A stretch of DNA of 63,724 nucleotides from JADKFD01 sp050250665 (GCA_050250665.1 JBFWOF010000038.1:1-63724); one strand, 5' to 3'. Shown: positions 9,005-17,929, counted from the stretch's first letter. Made by a program: numbers and translations. Notes: generated by a model not told the origin, from the letters alone.

Positions 9005-9649
9005 ATGAACAAGCTGCGAGTGTTGCTGGTGGATGATCATGCGGTCGTACGTCAGGGCCTGCGCGCCTATCTGGAGCTGCAGCCCGATATCGAGGTCTGC
9101 GGCGAGGCCGGCAATGCCAGTCTGGGGGCCGAACTGGCCGGCCAGCTGCTGCCCGATGTCGCTCTGGTCGACATGGTCATGCCTGGCGGAGATGGCGTCG
9201 CCGCCACGAGTGCCATCCGCGCGGCCAGCCCCAGGACCCAGGTGGTCATCCTGACGTCCAGCACCGACGAGAGCACCGTGCGCCCGGCATTGGCCGCTGG
9301 CGCGGTGAGTTATCAACTGAAGGATGTGGCCGGCGCCGAGCTGGTCGACACGGTCAGACGCGCCGCCCAGGGCGAAACCCTGCTGCACCCACGCGTTGCT
9401 GCGGGTCTGGTGCGCACACTGCGCGACGACGCCCGGCCGGACCCGCTGGCTCAGCTGAGCACCCGCGAACGCGAAGTGCTGATGCTGATCGCCCAGGGCA
9501 TGTCCAATCTCAACATCGCCGAGCGCCTCGGCATTGGCGAAGCCACCGTCAAGACCCATGTCGGCAATCTTCTGAGCAAACTCGATCTCACCGACCGCAC
9601 CCAGGCCGCGGTCTGGGCCTGGCGACAGAAGCTGGTGTCGCCGCCTTGA
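9005..9649 (+). CDS. NarL/LuxR-type response regulator
   Basis: A 214-residue regulator. The receiver has D10-D11, phospho-acceptor D56 (DVALVDMVMPGGDG) and LKDV near the end. The C-terminal LuxR-type helix-turn-helix includes LSTREREVLMLIAQGMSN and GEATVKTHVGNLLSKL. ATG 9005 is chosen because GAGGG at 8993-8997 lies 7 bp ahead and the receiver starts at once. It is the partner of the kinase just upstream. The last codons overlap the inverted terminus GCCTTGAGAGCG of the repeat element that follows, so the TGA stop lies within that repeat. Target genes cannot be told. Confidence 0.93.
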   Translation: MNKLRVLLVDDHAVVRQGLRAYLELQPDIEVCGEAGNASLGAELAGQLLPDVALVDMVMPGGDGVAATSAIRAASPRTQVVILTSSTDESTVRPALAAGAVSYQLKDVAGAELVDTVRRAAQGETLLHPRVAAGLVRTLRDDARPDPLAQLSTREREVLMLIAQGMSNLNIAERLGIGEATVKTHVGNLLSKLDLTDRTQAAVWAWRQKLVSPP

Positions 9650-10168
9650 GAGCGGGTTGTTGGTTGTTGGTTGTCGGTTGTCGGTTGTCGGTTGTCGGTT
9701 GAGGGCAAAAGGGCACGGGTTGGAGCCGGAGGCTCGAGAGCTTCTGTAGGTCCAGACTTGTCTGGACCTACAAGAGCGGGCCTTTTGAGAGCCATGCGCA
9801 TAGTCCCAAAACCGCGCAGAACATGCCCGTGCTGTTGTAGGCCGGGTCCTTCGCGTCGACGTCCTTTGCTCAAGCCCTTAGATCACATACGCGAGGCGCC
9901 CGGCGCTTTTCGGTATACCGCGTCGCGGCCGCCGGCGCGAACCAACGCAAGGCGCATTCCGATTCAACCGCGCGCCGGAGCCGCGCTACTTCACTACCGA
10001 GCACTTGTCGGAGCTCAACAGCGGCCGAGCAGGCGCTCGGCCCTCCTCAAGGTGACGACTCACCCGCTTTTCCCGTGCCCCGCCCCAGGCCCCGCTCTCG
10101 ACCGACAACCGACAACCGACAACCAGCAACCGGCAACCGACAACCGACAACCGGCAACGCTCTCAAGG
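9643..10168. repeat. Inverted GGTTGTC heptad element between convergent genes
   Basis: Bases 9656-9702 are repeats of GGTTGTT/GGTTGTC; bases about 10096-10160 are the same 7-mer in reverse (GACAACC, GGCAACC). Both ends begin with the same 12 bases, GCCTTGAGAGCG (9643-9654, and reversed at 10157-10168). These contain the TGA stops of the regulator on the plus strand and the quinone oxidoreductase on the minus strand. The interior of about 390 bp has a perfect hairpin at 9746-9771 and no gene. A bidirectional terminator role is possible. Confidence 0.8.
9746..9771. repeat. Perfect REP-type hairpin
   Basis: The stem GTAGGTCCAGAC pairs perfectly over 12 bp with GTCTGGACCTAC, leaving a TT loop. 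Related copies occur as inverted pairs at 29805-29871 and 47641-47708, so this is a distinct palindromic family in the genome. Confidence 0.85.
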
Positions 10169-11137
10169 CAACACCACCACCTTGCCTACTACCTTGCGCG
10201 CGGCCATGTCCATCAGCGCCTGCGGCGCTTCTGCCAGGCGGTAGGTCTTCGAGACCAGTGGTTTGAGCTGGCCCTGGGCTATCCATCCCAGCAGTTCCTG
10301 CACGCCGGCGGCATTGGCCTTGGGTTCGCGCTTGGCGAATTCACCCCAGAACACTCCTACCAGCGAGGCACCCTTGAGGAGCGGCAGATTCAGTGGCAGT
10401 GCCGGCACATTGCCGTCAGCGAATCCGATCACCAGATGGCGTCCGCGCCAGGCGATGGAACGAAAAGCGGCCTCGGTGTAAGCGCCGCCTACCGGGTCGA
10501 AGACCACATCGACGCCCTTGCCGCCCGTCAGCGTCTTGAGCCGCTCGCGCAGATCTTCATTGCTGTAATCGATCAGCTCATCGGCTCCGTGCTGGCGACA
10601 CACGGCGAGTTTCTCGGGTGTGCTGGCAGCAGCGATGACCTTGGCGCCGATGGCCTTGGCAATCTCCACCGCGGCCAGACCTACGCCGCCAGCGGCGCCG
10701 AGCACCAGCACCGTTTCGCCAGGCTGCAGCGCGGCGCGATCCCGCAGCGCATGCCAGCTGGTGCCATAGGCCAGCACAAGGCTGGCAGCCAGCGCCATCG
10801 GCACCCCAGGCGGCAGCGGCATGCACAGGGCGGCATCGACCACGCATTCCTCGGCAAAACCGCCGATACCGCAAAGCGCGGCGACCGGCATGCCGATCTT
10901 CAATCCGGACACCTCACTGCCCACCGCCGTGATCGTGCCCGCGATCTCCGCGCCGGGCGAGAACGGCAGCTGCGGCTGCATCTGGTACTTTTTCTGGATG
11001 ATCAGCACATCCGGGAAATTGACCCCGGCAGCAGCGACCTTGATCCGCACCTGTCGCGGGCCCGGCTCGGGCAGCTCGATGTCCTTGAGCTGCAGGGTTT
11101 CGGGTCCGCCCCATTGTTCACAGAGGATGGCTTTCAT
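10163..11137 (-). CDS. NADPH:quinone oxidoreductase family protein (zinc-free MDR)
   Basis: A 324-residue cytosolic medium-chain dehydrogenase/reductase. The N-terminal GroES-like half (VAAAGVNFPDVLIIQ) is followed by a Rossmann half with LVLGAAGGVGLAAVEIAKAIGAKV, the AAxGGVG nucleotide site of quinone/enone reductases. The structural-zinc cysteine cluster is missing, as expected of this subgroup. The start is ATG 11135-11137 (MKAILCEQWGGPETL). The neighbouring gene on the same strand encodes an acyl-CoA dehydrogenase, but about 250 bp with repeats lies between them, so co-transcription is uncertain. The real substrate is unknown. Confidence 0.9.
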   Translation of the reverse strand: MKAILCEQWGGPETLQLKDIELPEPGPRQVRIKVAAAGVNFPDVLIIQKKYQMQPQLPFSPGAEIAGTITAVGSEVSGLKIGMPVAALCGIGGFAEECVVDAALCMPLPPGVPMALAASLVLAYGTSWHALRDRAALQPGETVLVLGAAGGVGLAAVEIAKAIGAKVIAAASTPEKLAVCRQHGADELIDYSNEDLRERLKTLTGGKGVDVVFDPVGGAYTEAAFRSIAWRGRHLVIGFADGNVPALPLNLPLLKGASLVGVFWGEFAKREPKANAAGVQELLGWIAQGQLKPLVSKTYRLAEAPQALMDMAARKVVGKVVVLP

Positions 11138-11240
11138 GGTGGGGTCCTTGGGGTTGGTGGGGTGGTCCTGGTCTCGGGGACAGACGCCAAAGCGCGGATC
11201 TTGATCGGGATGGAGGAAAACGTGAGGCGTCACAGGATCG

Positions 11241-11322
11241 GTAAAACGTAAAACGTGAAACGTCAATTGAAAGGCCGGAGCGCTGCGCTTCTAAAATTGA
11301 CGTTTTACGTTTTACGTTTCAC
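11241..11322. repeat. Short inverted heptad element (GTAAAAC/GTGAAAC)
   Basis: The left arm, 11241-11268, reads GTAAAAC, GTAAAAC, GTGAAAC, GTCAATT, a 7-bp period. The right arm, about 11294-11322, is its reverse complement, separated by about 25 bp. The same four heptads recur as direct copies at about 13352-13600, so the acyl-CoA dehydrogenase gene is flanked on both sides by this repeat. Confidence 0.8.
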
Positions 11323-11344
11323 TACTGCCTGCCACCAATCCACA

Positions 11345-11375
11345 GTCACGCCGCCCCGAGTGCGGGCGGCGTGAC
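11345..11375. terminator. Perfect hairpin downstream of the acyl-CoA dehydrogenase
   Basis: GTCACGCCGCCC (11345-11356) and GGGCGGCGTGAC (11364-11375) form a perfect 12-bp stem with a 7-base loop, 18 bp beyond the stop of the minus-strand acyl-CoA dehydrogenase gene. The ends match the GTCACG...CGTGAC palindrome family seen at 13297-13763. There is no T-run, so intrinsic termination is possible but unproven. Confidence 0.5.
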
Positions 11376-11393
11376 CTACGGCACGATTCGACG

Positions 11394-13196
11394 CTAGAAC
11401 CATTCATCCTGCATCGCATAGGCCGTGTCATCGACCTGGCTGACCAGCTTTGCGGCGTGCTCGACCAGTGGCAGCTCGGTGGCATAGAAGAAGCGGCAGG
11501 CCTGCAATTTGCCCTCGTAGAAGGGCTGATCGACGGCATTGGCGCTGGGCAGTGCACGGGCGGCGGCGGTGGCCTGCCACAGCCAGACCCAGGCGATGCT
11601 CAGATGCCCCATCAGTTGCATGTAGTGCTGGGCATTGGCGAGCACCTGACGGACTTCGCCGGCGGCCATACGCTGGCCGGCGCTCCGGGTGGTCTTGCCG
11701 GCCAGCTCTGCGGCTGCACCCAGCTGCGCAGCCAAAGGCCGCAAGGATTCAATCTGCGCCGCCTCGGCACAGGTGGCCGCAACCTTCCCCAGCAGCAGCT
11801 TGAGGGCGGCGCCGCCGTCCATCATCGCCTTGCGTCCCAGCAGATCCAGCGCCTGGATGCCGTTGGTGCCTTCGTGGATGGGATTGATGCGGTTGTCGCG
11901 ATAGCACTGCTCGACCGGGTAGTCGCGGGTGTAGCCATAGCCGCCGAGGATCTGGATCGCCAGCTCGTTGGCCTTGAGCGCGTAGTCCGAGCCCCAGGCC
12001 TTGATGATGGGCGTCAGCAGCTCCAGCAACTGATGGCTCTCGCTGCGCAGGGTCTCGTCGCTGTCGAGGGCGTGATCGACCAGCATCGAGGCATAAAAGC
12101 CCAGCACCTGGGCGCCTTCGATGTAGCACTTCTGCATCAGCAGCATGCGCCGGATGTCGGCGTGTTCGATCAGCGTCACCGGTGGCGCAGTCGGATCCTT
12201 CTGATCCGGATGGCGACCCTGACGTCGTTCGCGGGCGTACTTCAGCGAGTACTGATAGCCCACCGAACCCTGCTGCACCGCGCCCATGCCGACGCCGATG
12301 CGTTCCTCGTTCATCATGTGGAACATGTAGCCGAGGCCATGATGCGGCTTGCCGACCAGCTCGGCGTGACAGTCGTCGTTCTCGCCGAACTTGAGGAAGG
12401 TATTGACGCTGCCGCGCTGACCCATCTTGTGGTTGAGGCCAGCCAGCTGCACGTCATTGCGCTCGCCGCGGCTGCCGTCGGCATTGACGCGCCAGCGCGG
12501 CACGATGAACAGACTGATGCCACGCACGCCAGCCGGGGCGCCATCGATCTTGGCCAGCAGCAGATGCACGATGTTCTCGCCGAGTTCATGGTCGCCGGCC
12601 GAAATCCACATCTTGGCGCCGACGATGCGGTAACTGCCGTCCGGCTGGGGAATGGCGCGGGTCTTGATGTCCGACAGCGATGACCCGGCCTGCGGCTCGG
12701 ACAGACACATGGTCCCGTAATAGCGACCTTCGATGATCGGCTGCATGTAGCGGCGTTTCTGGTCTTCGGTGCCATATACCGTCAGCAGATTGGCCGCCGC
12801 GCGCGCCAGCGCTGGATAGGCGATGGTGCCGGCGTTGGCGGCCGAGAACAACGAATCGCAAGCCTGGGTCACGACAAAAGGCAGTTGCATGCCACCCTGC
12901 TGGTAATCAGCCAGCGCCGCGCAGAAGCCGGCGCCGTTGAAGGCGTCCATGGCCTCGGCGATTTCCGGAATCAGCTCGACCTTGCCATCGACCATGCGCG
13001 GCTCGTTGAGATCGCCCTTGCGGTTGTGCGGCAGGAATTTCTCGACCGCGATCTGGTGCGCCAGTTCGATGGCGGCGTCGAAGGTATCGCGGCTGTGCTC
13101 GGCAAAGCGCGGATAGGTCGTCAGGCGCTCGACGCCCAGCAATTCGTACAGTGTGAAATCCAGATGGCGGCGATCGGTCAGCGGGCTGGCGCTCAT
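11394..13196 (-). CDS. Acyl-CoA dehydrogenase with C-terminal extension (DmdC/FadE-like)
   Basis: A 600-residue FAD enzyme for the first step of acyl-CoA beta-oxidation. It shows MCLSEPQAGSSLSDIKT (FAD contact), KMWISAGDH, LAIQILGGYGYTRDYPVEQ and the catalytic-glutamate segment NPIHEGTNGIQALDLLGRK. The last 140 residues or so are an extra helical domain, as in the 590-600 residue DmdC-like subgroup. The start ATG 13194-13196 gives MSASPLTDRRHLDF. The hydratase/dehydrogenase and thiolase lie 1.4 kb away, divergently oriented, so this looks like one fatty-acid module; chain-length preference is not visible. Confidence 0.92.
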   Translation of the reverse strand: MSASPLTDRRHLDFTLYELLGVERLTTYPRFAEHSRDTFDAAIELAHQIAVEKFLPHNRKGDLNEPRMVDGKVELIPEIAEAMDAFNGAGFCAALADYQQGGMQLPFVVTQACDSLFSAANAGTIAYPALARAAANLLTVYGTEDQKRRYMQPIIEGRYYGTMCLSEPQAGSSLSDIKTRAIPQPDGSYRIVGAKMWISAGDHELGENIVHLLLAKIDGAPAGVRGISLFIVPRWRVNADGSRGERNDVQLAGLNHKMGQRGSVNTFLKFGENDDCHAELVGKPHHGLGYMFHMMNEERIGVGMGAVQQGSVGYQYSLKYARERRQGRHPDQKDPTAPPVTLIEHADIRRMLLMQKCYIEGAQVLGFYASMLVDHALDSDETLRSESHQLLELLTPIIKAWGSDYALKANELAIQILGGYGYTRDYPVEQCYRDNRINPIHEGTNGIQALDLLGRKAMMDGGAALKLLLGKVAATCAEAAQIESLRPLAAQLGAAAELAGKTTRSAGQRMAAGEVRQVLANAQHYMQLMGHLSIAWVWLWQATAAARALPSANAVDQPFYEGKLQACRFFYATELPLVEHAAKLVSQVDDTAYAMQDEWF

Positions 13197-13296
13197 GGTG
13201 ACTCCTGCAGTGATGAGTCATTCTGCCGATGTGACTCATCTAGCGTCAAGTCCGGAGAATGACTATGATGTGACGGGACGCTGCTGCCTTTCGCAG

Positions 13297-13763
13297 GTCA
13301 CGGTGACCGCAGCGCGGTCCACGTGACGCAAGCTTGGCCGGTACGACAGGAGTGAAACGTGAAACGTAAAACGTCAATTTCTGGCGCGGCTTCAGCGGCT
13401 CTGGCACGTCACGTTGACCGCAGTGCGGTCTACGTGACGCAAGCTGGCCCGGTATGACAGGAGTGAAACGTGAAACGTAAAACGTCAATTTCTGGCGCGG
13501 CTTCACCGGCTCTGGTAGGTCACGTTGACCGCAGAGCGGTCTACGTGACGCAAGCTGGCCCGGTATGACAGGAGTGAAACGTGAAACGTAAAACGTCAAT
13601 TTCTGGCGCGGCTTCACCGGCTCTGGTAGGTCACGTTGACCGCAGAGCGGTCTACGTGACATCAGGCTGGCCGTCAGGACAGAAGTCAAGCTCGGATCGT
13701 AGAGCGTCAATCCCAGACCGCGGCTTCACCTTGTCACGTAGTCCGCTGCGCGGACAACGTGAC
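13297..13763. repeat. Tandem array, 111-bp period, of palindromes plus heptads
   Basis: Palindromes of the form GTCACGTTGACCGC...GCGGTCTACGTGAC start at 13297, 13408, 13519 and 13630, exactly 111 bp apart, with a fifth, diverged one at 13733-13763. Between the copies lie the heptads GTGAAAC, GTGAAAC, GTAAAAC, GTCAATT (13352, 13463, 13574) and the spacer TCTGGCGCGGCTTCACCGG. The array fills the gap of nearly 600 bp between the divergent acyl-CoA dehydrogenase and TetR genes. Because 111 is divisible by three, the array is open in one minus-strand frame; I do not regard that frame as a gene. Confidence 0.88.
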
Positions 13764-13783
13764 CTACACCAGCGTGCGGTCGC

Positions 13784-14410
13784 ATGACCAAGGCTGCACG
13801 CCCTACCCGGCTGGCCAAGGCGCTGCGTGAACCCGCGGCACCGAAGGCAACGCCGCTGGATCTGTTCCAGCTGGCCAAGCGCTTGTGGCTGTCGGGTGAG
13901 CGTATCGATATCGGCGCGCTGGCCGAGCGCCTGAAGATCGGGCGCGCCACTGCTTTTCGCTGGGTCGGCAGCCGAGATCTGCTGCTGGGCGAGATTCTCT
14001 GGTCCATGTGCGAAACGCTGATGACCGAAGCCGCCAGCCAGGCCTCAGGCCAGGGCGCTCAGCGGGTCGCCGCCATCTGCGAACACGCCGTGCGCGCGAT
14101 CGTCAATTTCCGCCCGCTGCGGCAATTCGTGCGCCAGGATCCCGAATACGCGCTGCGCCTGCTGACCAGCAAGATCGGCCCGGTGCAGGGTCGCAGCATC
14201 GAGCGGGTGCGCGAACTGTTGCAGGCAGAGGAAGGCCGCGGCGCGCTGACCCTGCCGCTCAAGGTCGACACCCTCGCCTACCTGATCGTGCGCCTGTGCG
14301 AGTCCTTCATCTATGCCAAGGTCATCAGCGACCAGCAGATCGATGTCGGCGATGCCGGGCTGGCGATCGAGCTGCTGCTGTCGGGGCGGGTGGAGGGGCG
14401 GAATGGCTAG
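13784..14410 (+). CDS. TetR-family transcriptional regulator (QsdR-like)
   Basis: A 208-residue regulator. An N-terminal helix-turn-helix covers about residues 25-65 (GERIDIGALAERLKIGRATAFRWVGSRDLLLGEILW). Its core, RATAFRW-GSRDLLL, differs from most TetR proteins and resembles the QsdR-type group. The C-terminal half is an all-helical ligand domain. It is divergent from the acyl-CoA dehydrogenase and 220 bp ahead of the hydratase/dehydrogenase gene, so control of this fatty-acid module, perhaps by an acyl-CoA, is a reasonable guess. No clear ribosome site precedes ATG 13784, and no operator can be told apart from the surrounding palindromes. Confidence 0.85.
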   Translation: MTKAARPTRLAKALREPAAPKATPLDLFQLAKRLWLSGERIDIGALAERLKIGRATAFRWVGSRDLLLGEILWSMCETLMTEAASQASGQGAQRVAAICEHAVRAIVNFRPLRQFVRQDPEYALRLLTSKIGPVQGRSIERVRELLQAEEGRGALTLPLKVDTLAYLIVRLCESFIYAKVISDQQIDVGDAGLAIELLLSGRVEGRNG

Positions 14411-14442
14411 AAACCCCTCGTTCAGGTTTGCCCGCAGCGTAG

Positions 14443-14591
14443 GTCACGTTGGCCGCGCAGCGGACTACGTGACATCCGAGCCGCACAAATCGAGTAGGCC
14501 CCGACAGGGCTGTATCGACTACAGCCAAGGCGCCGAGTGCAACTCGGCGATCCCACAAAGCCACAGCGCCGAGTGCAACTCGGCGATCCCG
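14443..14591. repeat. REP-like palindromes upstream of the beta-oxidation pair
   Basis: Bases 14443-14473 are another GTCACGTTGGCCGC...GCGGACTACGTGAC palindrome. GCCGAGTGCAACTCGGCG occurs twice (from 14532 and from 14568, 36 bp apart), each forming a short hairpin and followed by ATCCC. They fill the 220-bp space between the TetR gene and the next gene. Confidence 0.8.
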
Positions 14592-14632
14592 GATGCCTTG
14601 CAAACCACACTCCCATCTGACCGGAGCTATCG

Positions 14633-16729
14633 ATGACCACTGAATACACTGCCCGCGACAAGGTCGCGGTGCTGACACTGAACAATCCGCCGGTGAACGG
14701 CCTGGGTTTCGACACCCGGGTGGCGCTGGCGGATGGGCTGGATCGCGCGCTGGCCGATCCGGCCATCGATGCCATCGTCATCAACGGCGCCGGCAAGTCC
14801 TTCTGCGGCGGCGCCGACATCAAGGAATTCGGTACGCCAGCGGCGTTGGCCGAGCCCAATCTGCTGTCCTTGATCCTGGCCTTCGAGCAGAGCACCAAGC
14901 CGGTCGTCATTGCCGTCCATGGCGTCTGCATGGGCGGTGGTCTGGAGCTGGCGCTGGGCTGCCATTACCGCATCGCCGCGCGTGGCACGCAGGTGGCGCT
15001 GCCGGAGGTCAAGATCGGTCTGGTGCCCGGTGCCGGCGGCACCCAGCGACTGCCGCGCGCCATCGGTCTGGAGCCGGCCCTGAACATGATCGTGTCTGGC
15101 AATCCGGTGGCCAGCGAGTTGCTGGCGGCCATTCCTGGCCAGCGCCTGTTCGACCAGATCGTCGACGGCGATCCGCTCGACGCCGCCATCGCCCTGGCCC
15201 AGTCCAAGGTCGGCGCGCCGCTGCCAAGGCTGCGCGATCTGCGCGTCAAGCACGACAACGCCGAGGCTTTCATCGCTTTCGCCCGCCTCACGGTTGGCGC
15301 CATGGCCAAGGACTACCCGGCGCCACAGCGCTGCGTCGATTGCGTTGAAGCCGCCGCGCGCAAGCGCTTCGACGAGGGCATCAAGATCGAACGCGAAGCC
15401 TTTGCCGCGCTGATGATGACTCCCGAATCACGCGCGCTGCGTCATGCCTTCTTCGGCGAGCGCGCGGCAGCCAAGATTCCGGACGTACCCGAATCCACTC
15501 CGACCCGCGAGGTCGGCAAGGTCGGCGTCATCGGCGCCGGCACCATGGGTGGCGGCATTGCCATGAACTTCCTCAATGCCGGCCTGCCGGTGGTGATTCT
15601 GGAAACGGCCCAGGAAGCGCTTGATCGTGGCATTGCCACGGTCAACAAGAACTACGAGAGCAGCGTCAAGAAAGGCAAGCTCAGCCCCGAAAAACTGGCG
15701 ACGCGAATGGGTCTGCTGACGCCTACACTCGACTACGCCGCGCTGGCCGATTGCGATCTGATCATCGAAGCGGTCTACGAGGAGATCGGCGTCAAGGAGA
15801 AGGTGTTCAAGCAGCTGGATGCCGTGGCCAAGCCCGGCGCCATCCTGGCCAGCAATACCTCGACGCTGAATGTCGACACCATCGCCAGCTTCACCCAGCG
15901 TCCGCAGGATGTGATCGGACTGCACTTCTTCAGCCCGGCCAATGTCATGCCGCTGCTGGAAGTGGTGCGCGCCAAGCTCACCTCGAAGGAGGTGCTGGCC
16001 ACGGCCATGAAAGTGGCCAAGCGCATCCGCAAGACCGCCGTGGTTTCCGGCGTTTGCGACGGCTTCATCGGCAATCGCATGATCGAGCAATACAGCCGCC
16101 AGGCCGGATTCCTGCTGGAGGAAGGCGCGCTGCCGGCGCAGATCGATGGCGCCATGGAGCGTTTCGGCATGGCCATGGGCCCCTTCCGCATGAGCGATCT
16201 GGCCGGCAATGACATCGGCTGGGCCATCCGCAAACGGCGCGCCATCGAACAGCCCGAACTCAGCTACCCCAAGGTCTTTGACCGATTGTGCGAGACCGGC
16301 CGCTTCGGACAGAAGACCGGCGCCGGCTGGTACGACTACAAGGCGGGCGACCGCAAGGCCTATCCGAGCACGCTGGTGGATGAACTGGTGATCGCCGAAT
16401 CCCAGGCGCTGGGCATCGATCGTCGCCAGATCAGCGACGAGGAAATCGTCGAGCGCCTGGTCTACGCGCTGGTCAACGAGGGCGCGAAGATCCTGAGCGA
16501 CGGTATCGCCAGCAAGGCCAGCGACATCGACATGGTCTATCTGACCGGCTACGGCTTCCCGGTGTATCGCGGCGGCCCGATGCGTTATGCCGACGAAATC
16601 GGCCTGTGGAATGTGCTGCGGGCGATGCGTCGCTACGCCGCGGCCGATTGCAACGGTCGCCAGGCTGGCGCCTGGGAACCCGCCCCCCTGCTGGTCGACC
16701 TGGTCGCCAGCGGCAAGTCCCTGACCTGA
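14633..16729 (+). CDS. Enoyl-CoA hydratase / 3-hydroxyacyl-CoA dehydrogenase (bifunctional beta-oxidation enzyme)
   Basis: A 698-residue fusion. Residues about 1-200 are a crotonase domain with the oxyanion-hole segment FCGGADIKEFG, GGGLELALGCHYRIA and the glutamate-bearing LPEVKIGLVPGAGGTQRLP. From about residue 298 there is a 3-hydroxyacyl-CoA dehydrogenase NAD domain (GVIGAGTMGGGIA) with IGLHFFSPANVMPLLEVV carrying the catalytic histidine, then two C-terminal helical domains. Length and order match the FadJ / peroxisomal bifunctional type. GGAG lies 6 bp before ATG 14633. The thiolase starts 20 bp after its stop, so the pair forms an operon for the hydration, oxidation and thiolysis steps. 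Confidence 0.94.
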   Translation: MTTEYTARDKVAVLTLNNPPVNGLGFDTRVALADGLDRALADPAIDAIVINGAGKSFCGGADIKEFGTPAALAEPNLLSLILAFEQSTKPVVIAVHGVCMGGGLELALGCHYRIAARGTQVALPEVKIGLVPGAGGTQRLPRAIGLEPALNMIVSGNPVASELLAAIPGQRLFDQIVDGDPLDAAIALAQSKVGAPLPRLRDLRVKHDNAEAFIAFARLTVGAMAKDYPAPQRCVDCVEAAARKRFDEGIKIEREAFAALMMTPESRALRHAFFGERAAAKIPDVPESTPTREVGKVGVIGAGTMGGGIAMNFLNAGLPVVILETAQEALDRGIATVNKNYESSVKKGKLSPEKLATRMGLLTPTLDYAALADCDLIIEAVYEEIGVKEKVFKQLDAVAKPGAILASNTSTLNVDTIASFTQRPQDVIGLHFFSPANVMPLLEVVRAKLTSKEVLATAMKVAKRIRKTAVVSGVCDGFIGNRMIEQYSRQAGFLLEEGALPAQIDGAMERFGMAMGPFRMSDLAGNDIGWAIRKRRAIEQPELSYPKVFDRLCETGRFGQKTGAGWYDYKAGDRKAYPSTLVDELVIAESQALGIDRRQISDEEIVERLVYALVNEGAKILSDGIASKASDIDMVYLTGYGFPVYRGGPMRYADEIGLWNVLRAMRRYAAADCNGRQAGAWEPAPLLVDLVASGKSLT

Positions 16730-16749
16730 ATCTTGAGCGAGAGAAAGCC

Positions 16750-17928
16750 ATGAACAACGCAGTGATCGTTTCCACCGCGCGCACCGGCCTCGCCAAGAGC
16801 TGGAAGGGCGCCTTCAACATGACCCACGGCGCCACCCTCGGCGCCCACAGCGTACAGCACGCCATCGCCCGCGCCGGCATCGAGGCCGCCGAAGTCGAGG
16901 ATGTGCTGATGGGCTGCGCCAATCCGGAGGGCGCCACCGGCGTCAACATCGCCCGTCAGATCGCGCTGCGCGCGGGCTGTCCGGTGACCGTGCCGGGCAT
17001 GACCATCAACCGTTTCTGCTCCAGTGGCTTGCAGACCATCGCATTGGCCGCGCAACGCGTCATCGCCGGCGAAGGCGACGTCTTTGTCGCCGGCGGCGTC
17101 GAAAGCATCTCCTGCGTACAGGCGGTGATCAACCAGAACATGCTCAGCGATCCCTGGCTGGCCCAGCACAAACCGGAGCTGTACTGGCCGATGCTGCAGA
17201 CCGCCGAACTGGTGGCCAAGCGCTATTCGGTCGACAAGGAACGCCAGGATCAATACGGCGTACGCAGTCAGCAGCTGGCTGCAGCGGCACAGGCGGCGGG
17301 CCGCTTCAATGACGAGATCGTGCCGATGACCGTGACCATGGGCGTGGCCGACAAGGCCAGTGGTCAACTGCTCTCACGCGAGGTGACCATCGCCGCCGAT
17401 GAAGGCATCCGCCCCGACACCACCATTGAGGGCGTGCGCGGCATCCGCTCGGCGGTGCCGGGCGGCGTGATCACCGCCGGCAATGCCAGCCAGTATTCGG
17501 ATGGCAGCAGCAGCGTCGTGGTCATGAACGCCAGGCTCGCCGAGCAGCGCAATCTGAGCCCGCTGGGCCTGTTCAAGGGCTTTGCCGTTGCCGGCTGCGA
17601 GCCGGAGGAAATGGGCATTGGACCAGTGTTCGCCGTGCCCAAGCTGCTGGCCCGCGCCGGCTTGACCGTAGACGACATCGATCTGTGGGAACTCAACGAA
17701 GCCTTTGCCGTGCAGGTGCTGTACTGCGCCGATCGCTTGGGCATTCCGATGGACCGACTCAACGTCAACGGCGGCGCCATTGCCGTCGGCCATCCCTACG
17801 GCGTATCCGGCGCCCGTCTGGTCGGCCACGCCCTGATCGAAGGCAAGCGCCGCGGCGCCAAACACGTGGTGGTGACCATGTGCATCGGCGGCGGCCAGGG
17901 CGCTGCGGGCTTGTTTGAGGTGCTGTGA
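16750..17928 (+). CDS. Acetyl-CoA C-acyltransferase (thiolase)
   Basis: A 392-residue thiolase that cleaves 3-ketoacyl-CoA. The nucleophile is C90 in NRFCSSG, the catalytic histidine is in AVGHPYGVSGARL and the second cysteine is C378 in CIGGGQG. The length is normal for FadA/PaaJ enzymes. The start ATG 16750 is preceded by GAGAGAAAG and lies 20 bp after the upstream hydratase/dehydrogenase, with which it should form a functional beta-oxidation complex. The GHPYG in place of the more common GHPIG is a tolerated variant. The stop is followed directly by the repeat boundary GGAGCAGG. Confidence 0.94.
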   Translation: MNNAVIVSTARTGLAKSWKGAFNMTHGATLGAHSVQHAIARAGIEAAEVEDVLMGCANPEGATGVNIARQIALRAGCPVTVPGMTINRFCSSGLQTIALAAQRVIAGEGDVFVAGGVESISCVQAVINQNMLSDPWLAQHKPELYWPMLQTAELVAKRYSVDKERQDQYGVRSQQLAAAAQAAGRFNDEIVPMTVTMGVADKASGQLLSREVTIAADEGIRPDTTIEGVRGIRSAVPGGVITAGNASQYSDGSSSVVVMNARLAEQRNLSPLGLFKGFAVAGCEPEEMGIGPVFAVPKLLARAGLTVDDIDLWELNEAFAVQVLYCADRLGIPMDRLNVNGGAIAVGHPYGVSGARLVGHALIEGKRRGAKHVVVTMCIGGGQGAAGLFEVL

Positions 17929-17929
17929 G

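Noticed and set aside
9671..11251. An open plus-strand frame across the heptad element and the quinone oxidoreductase gene.
   Set aside because: It begins in repeat DNA and runs antisense to a clear reductase; no family features.
13246..13710. A minus-strand frame encoding near-identical 37-residue repeats.
   Set aside because: It arises because the DNA repeat is 111 bp (37 codons) and open; the same palindromes occur in clearly noncoding places.
13297..13763. Possible CRISPR array.
   Set aside because: The whole 111-bp unit is repeated including the would-be spacers; the same holds at 60792-61684 and 63335-63724. No cas genes are present.
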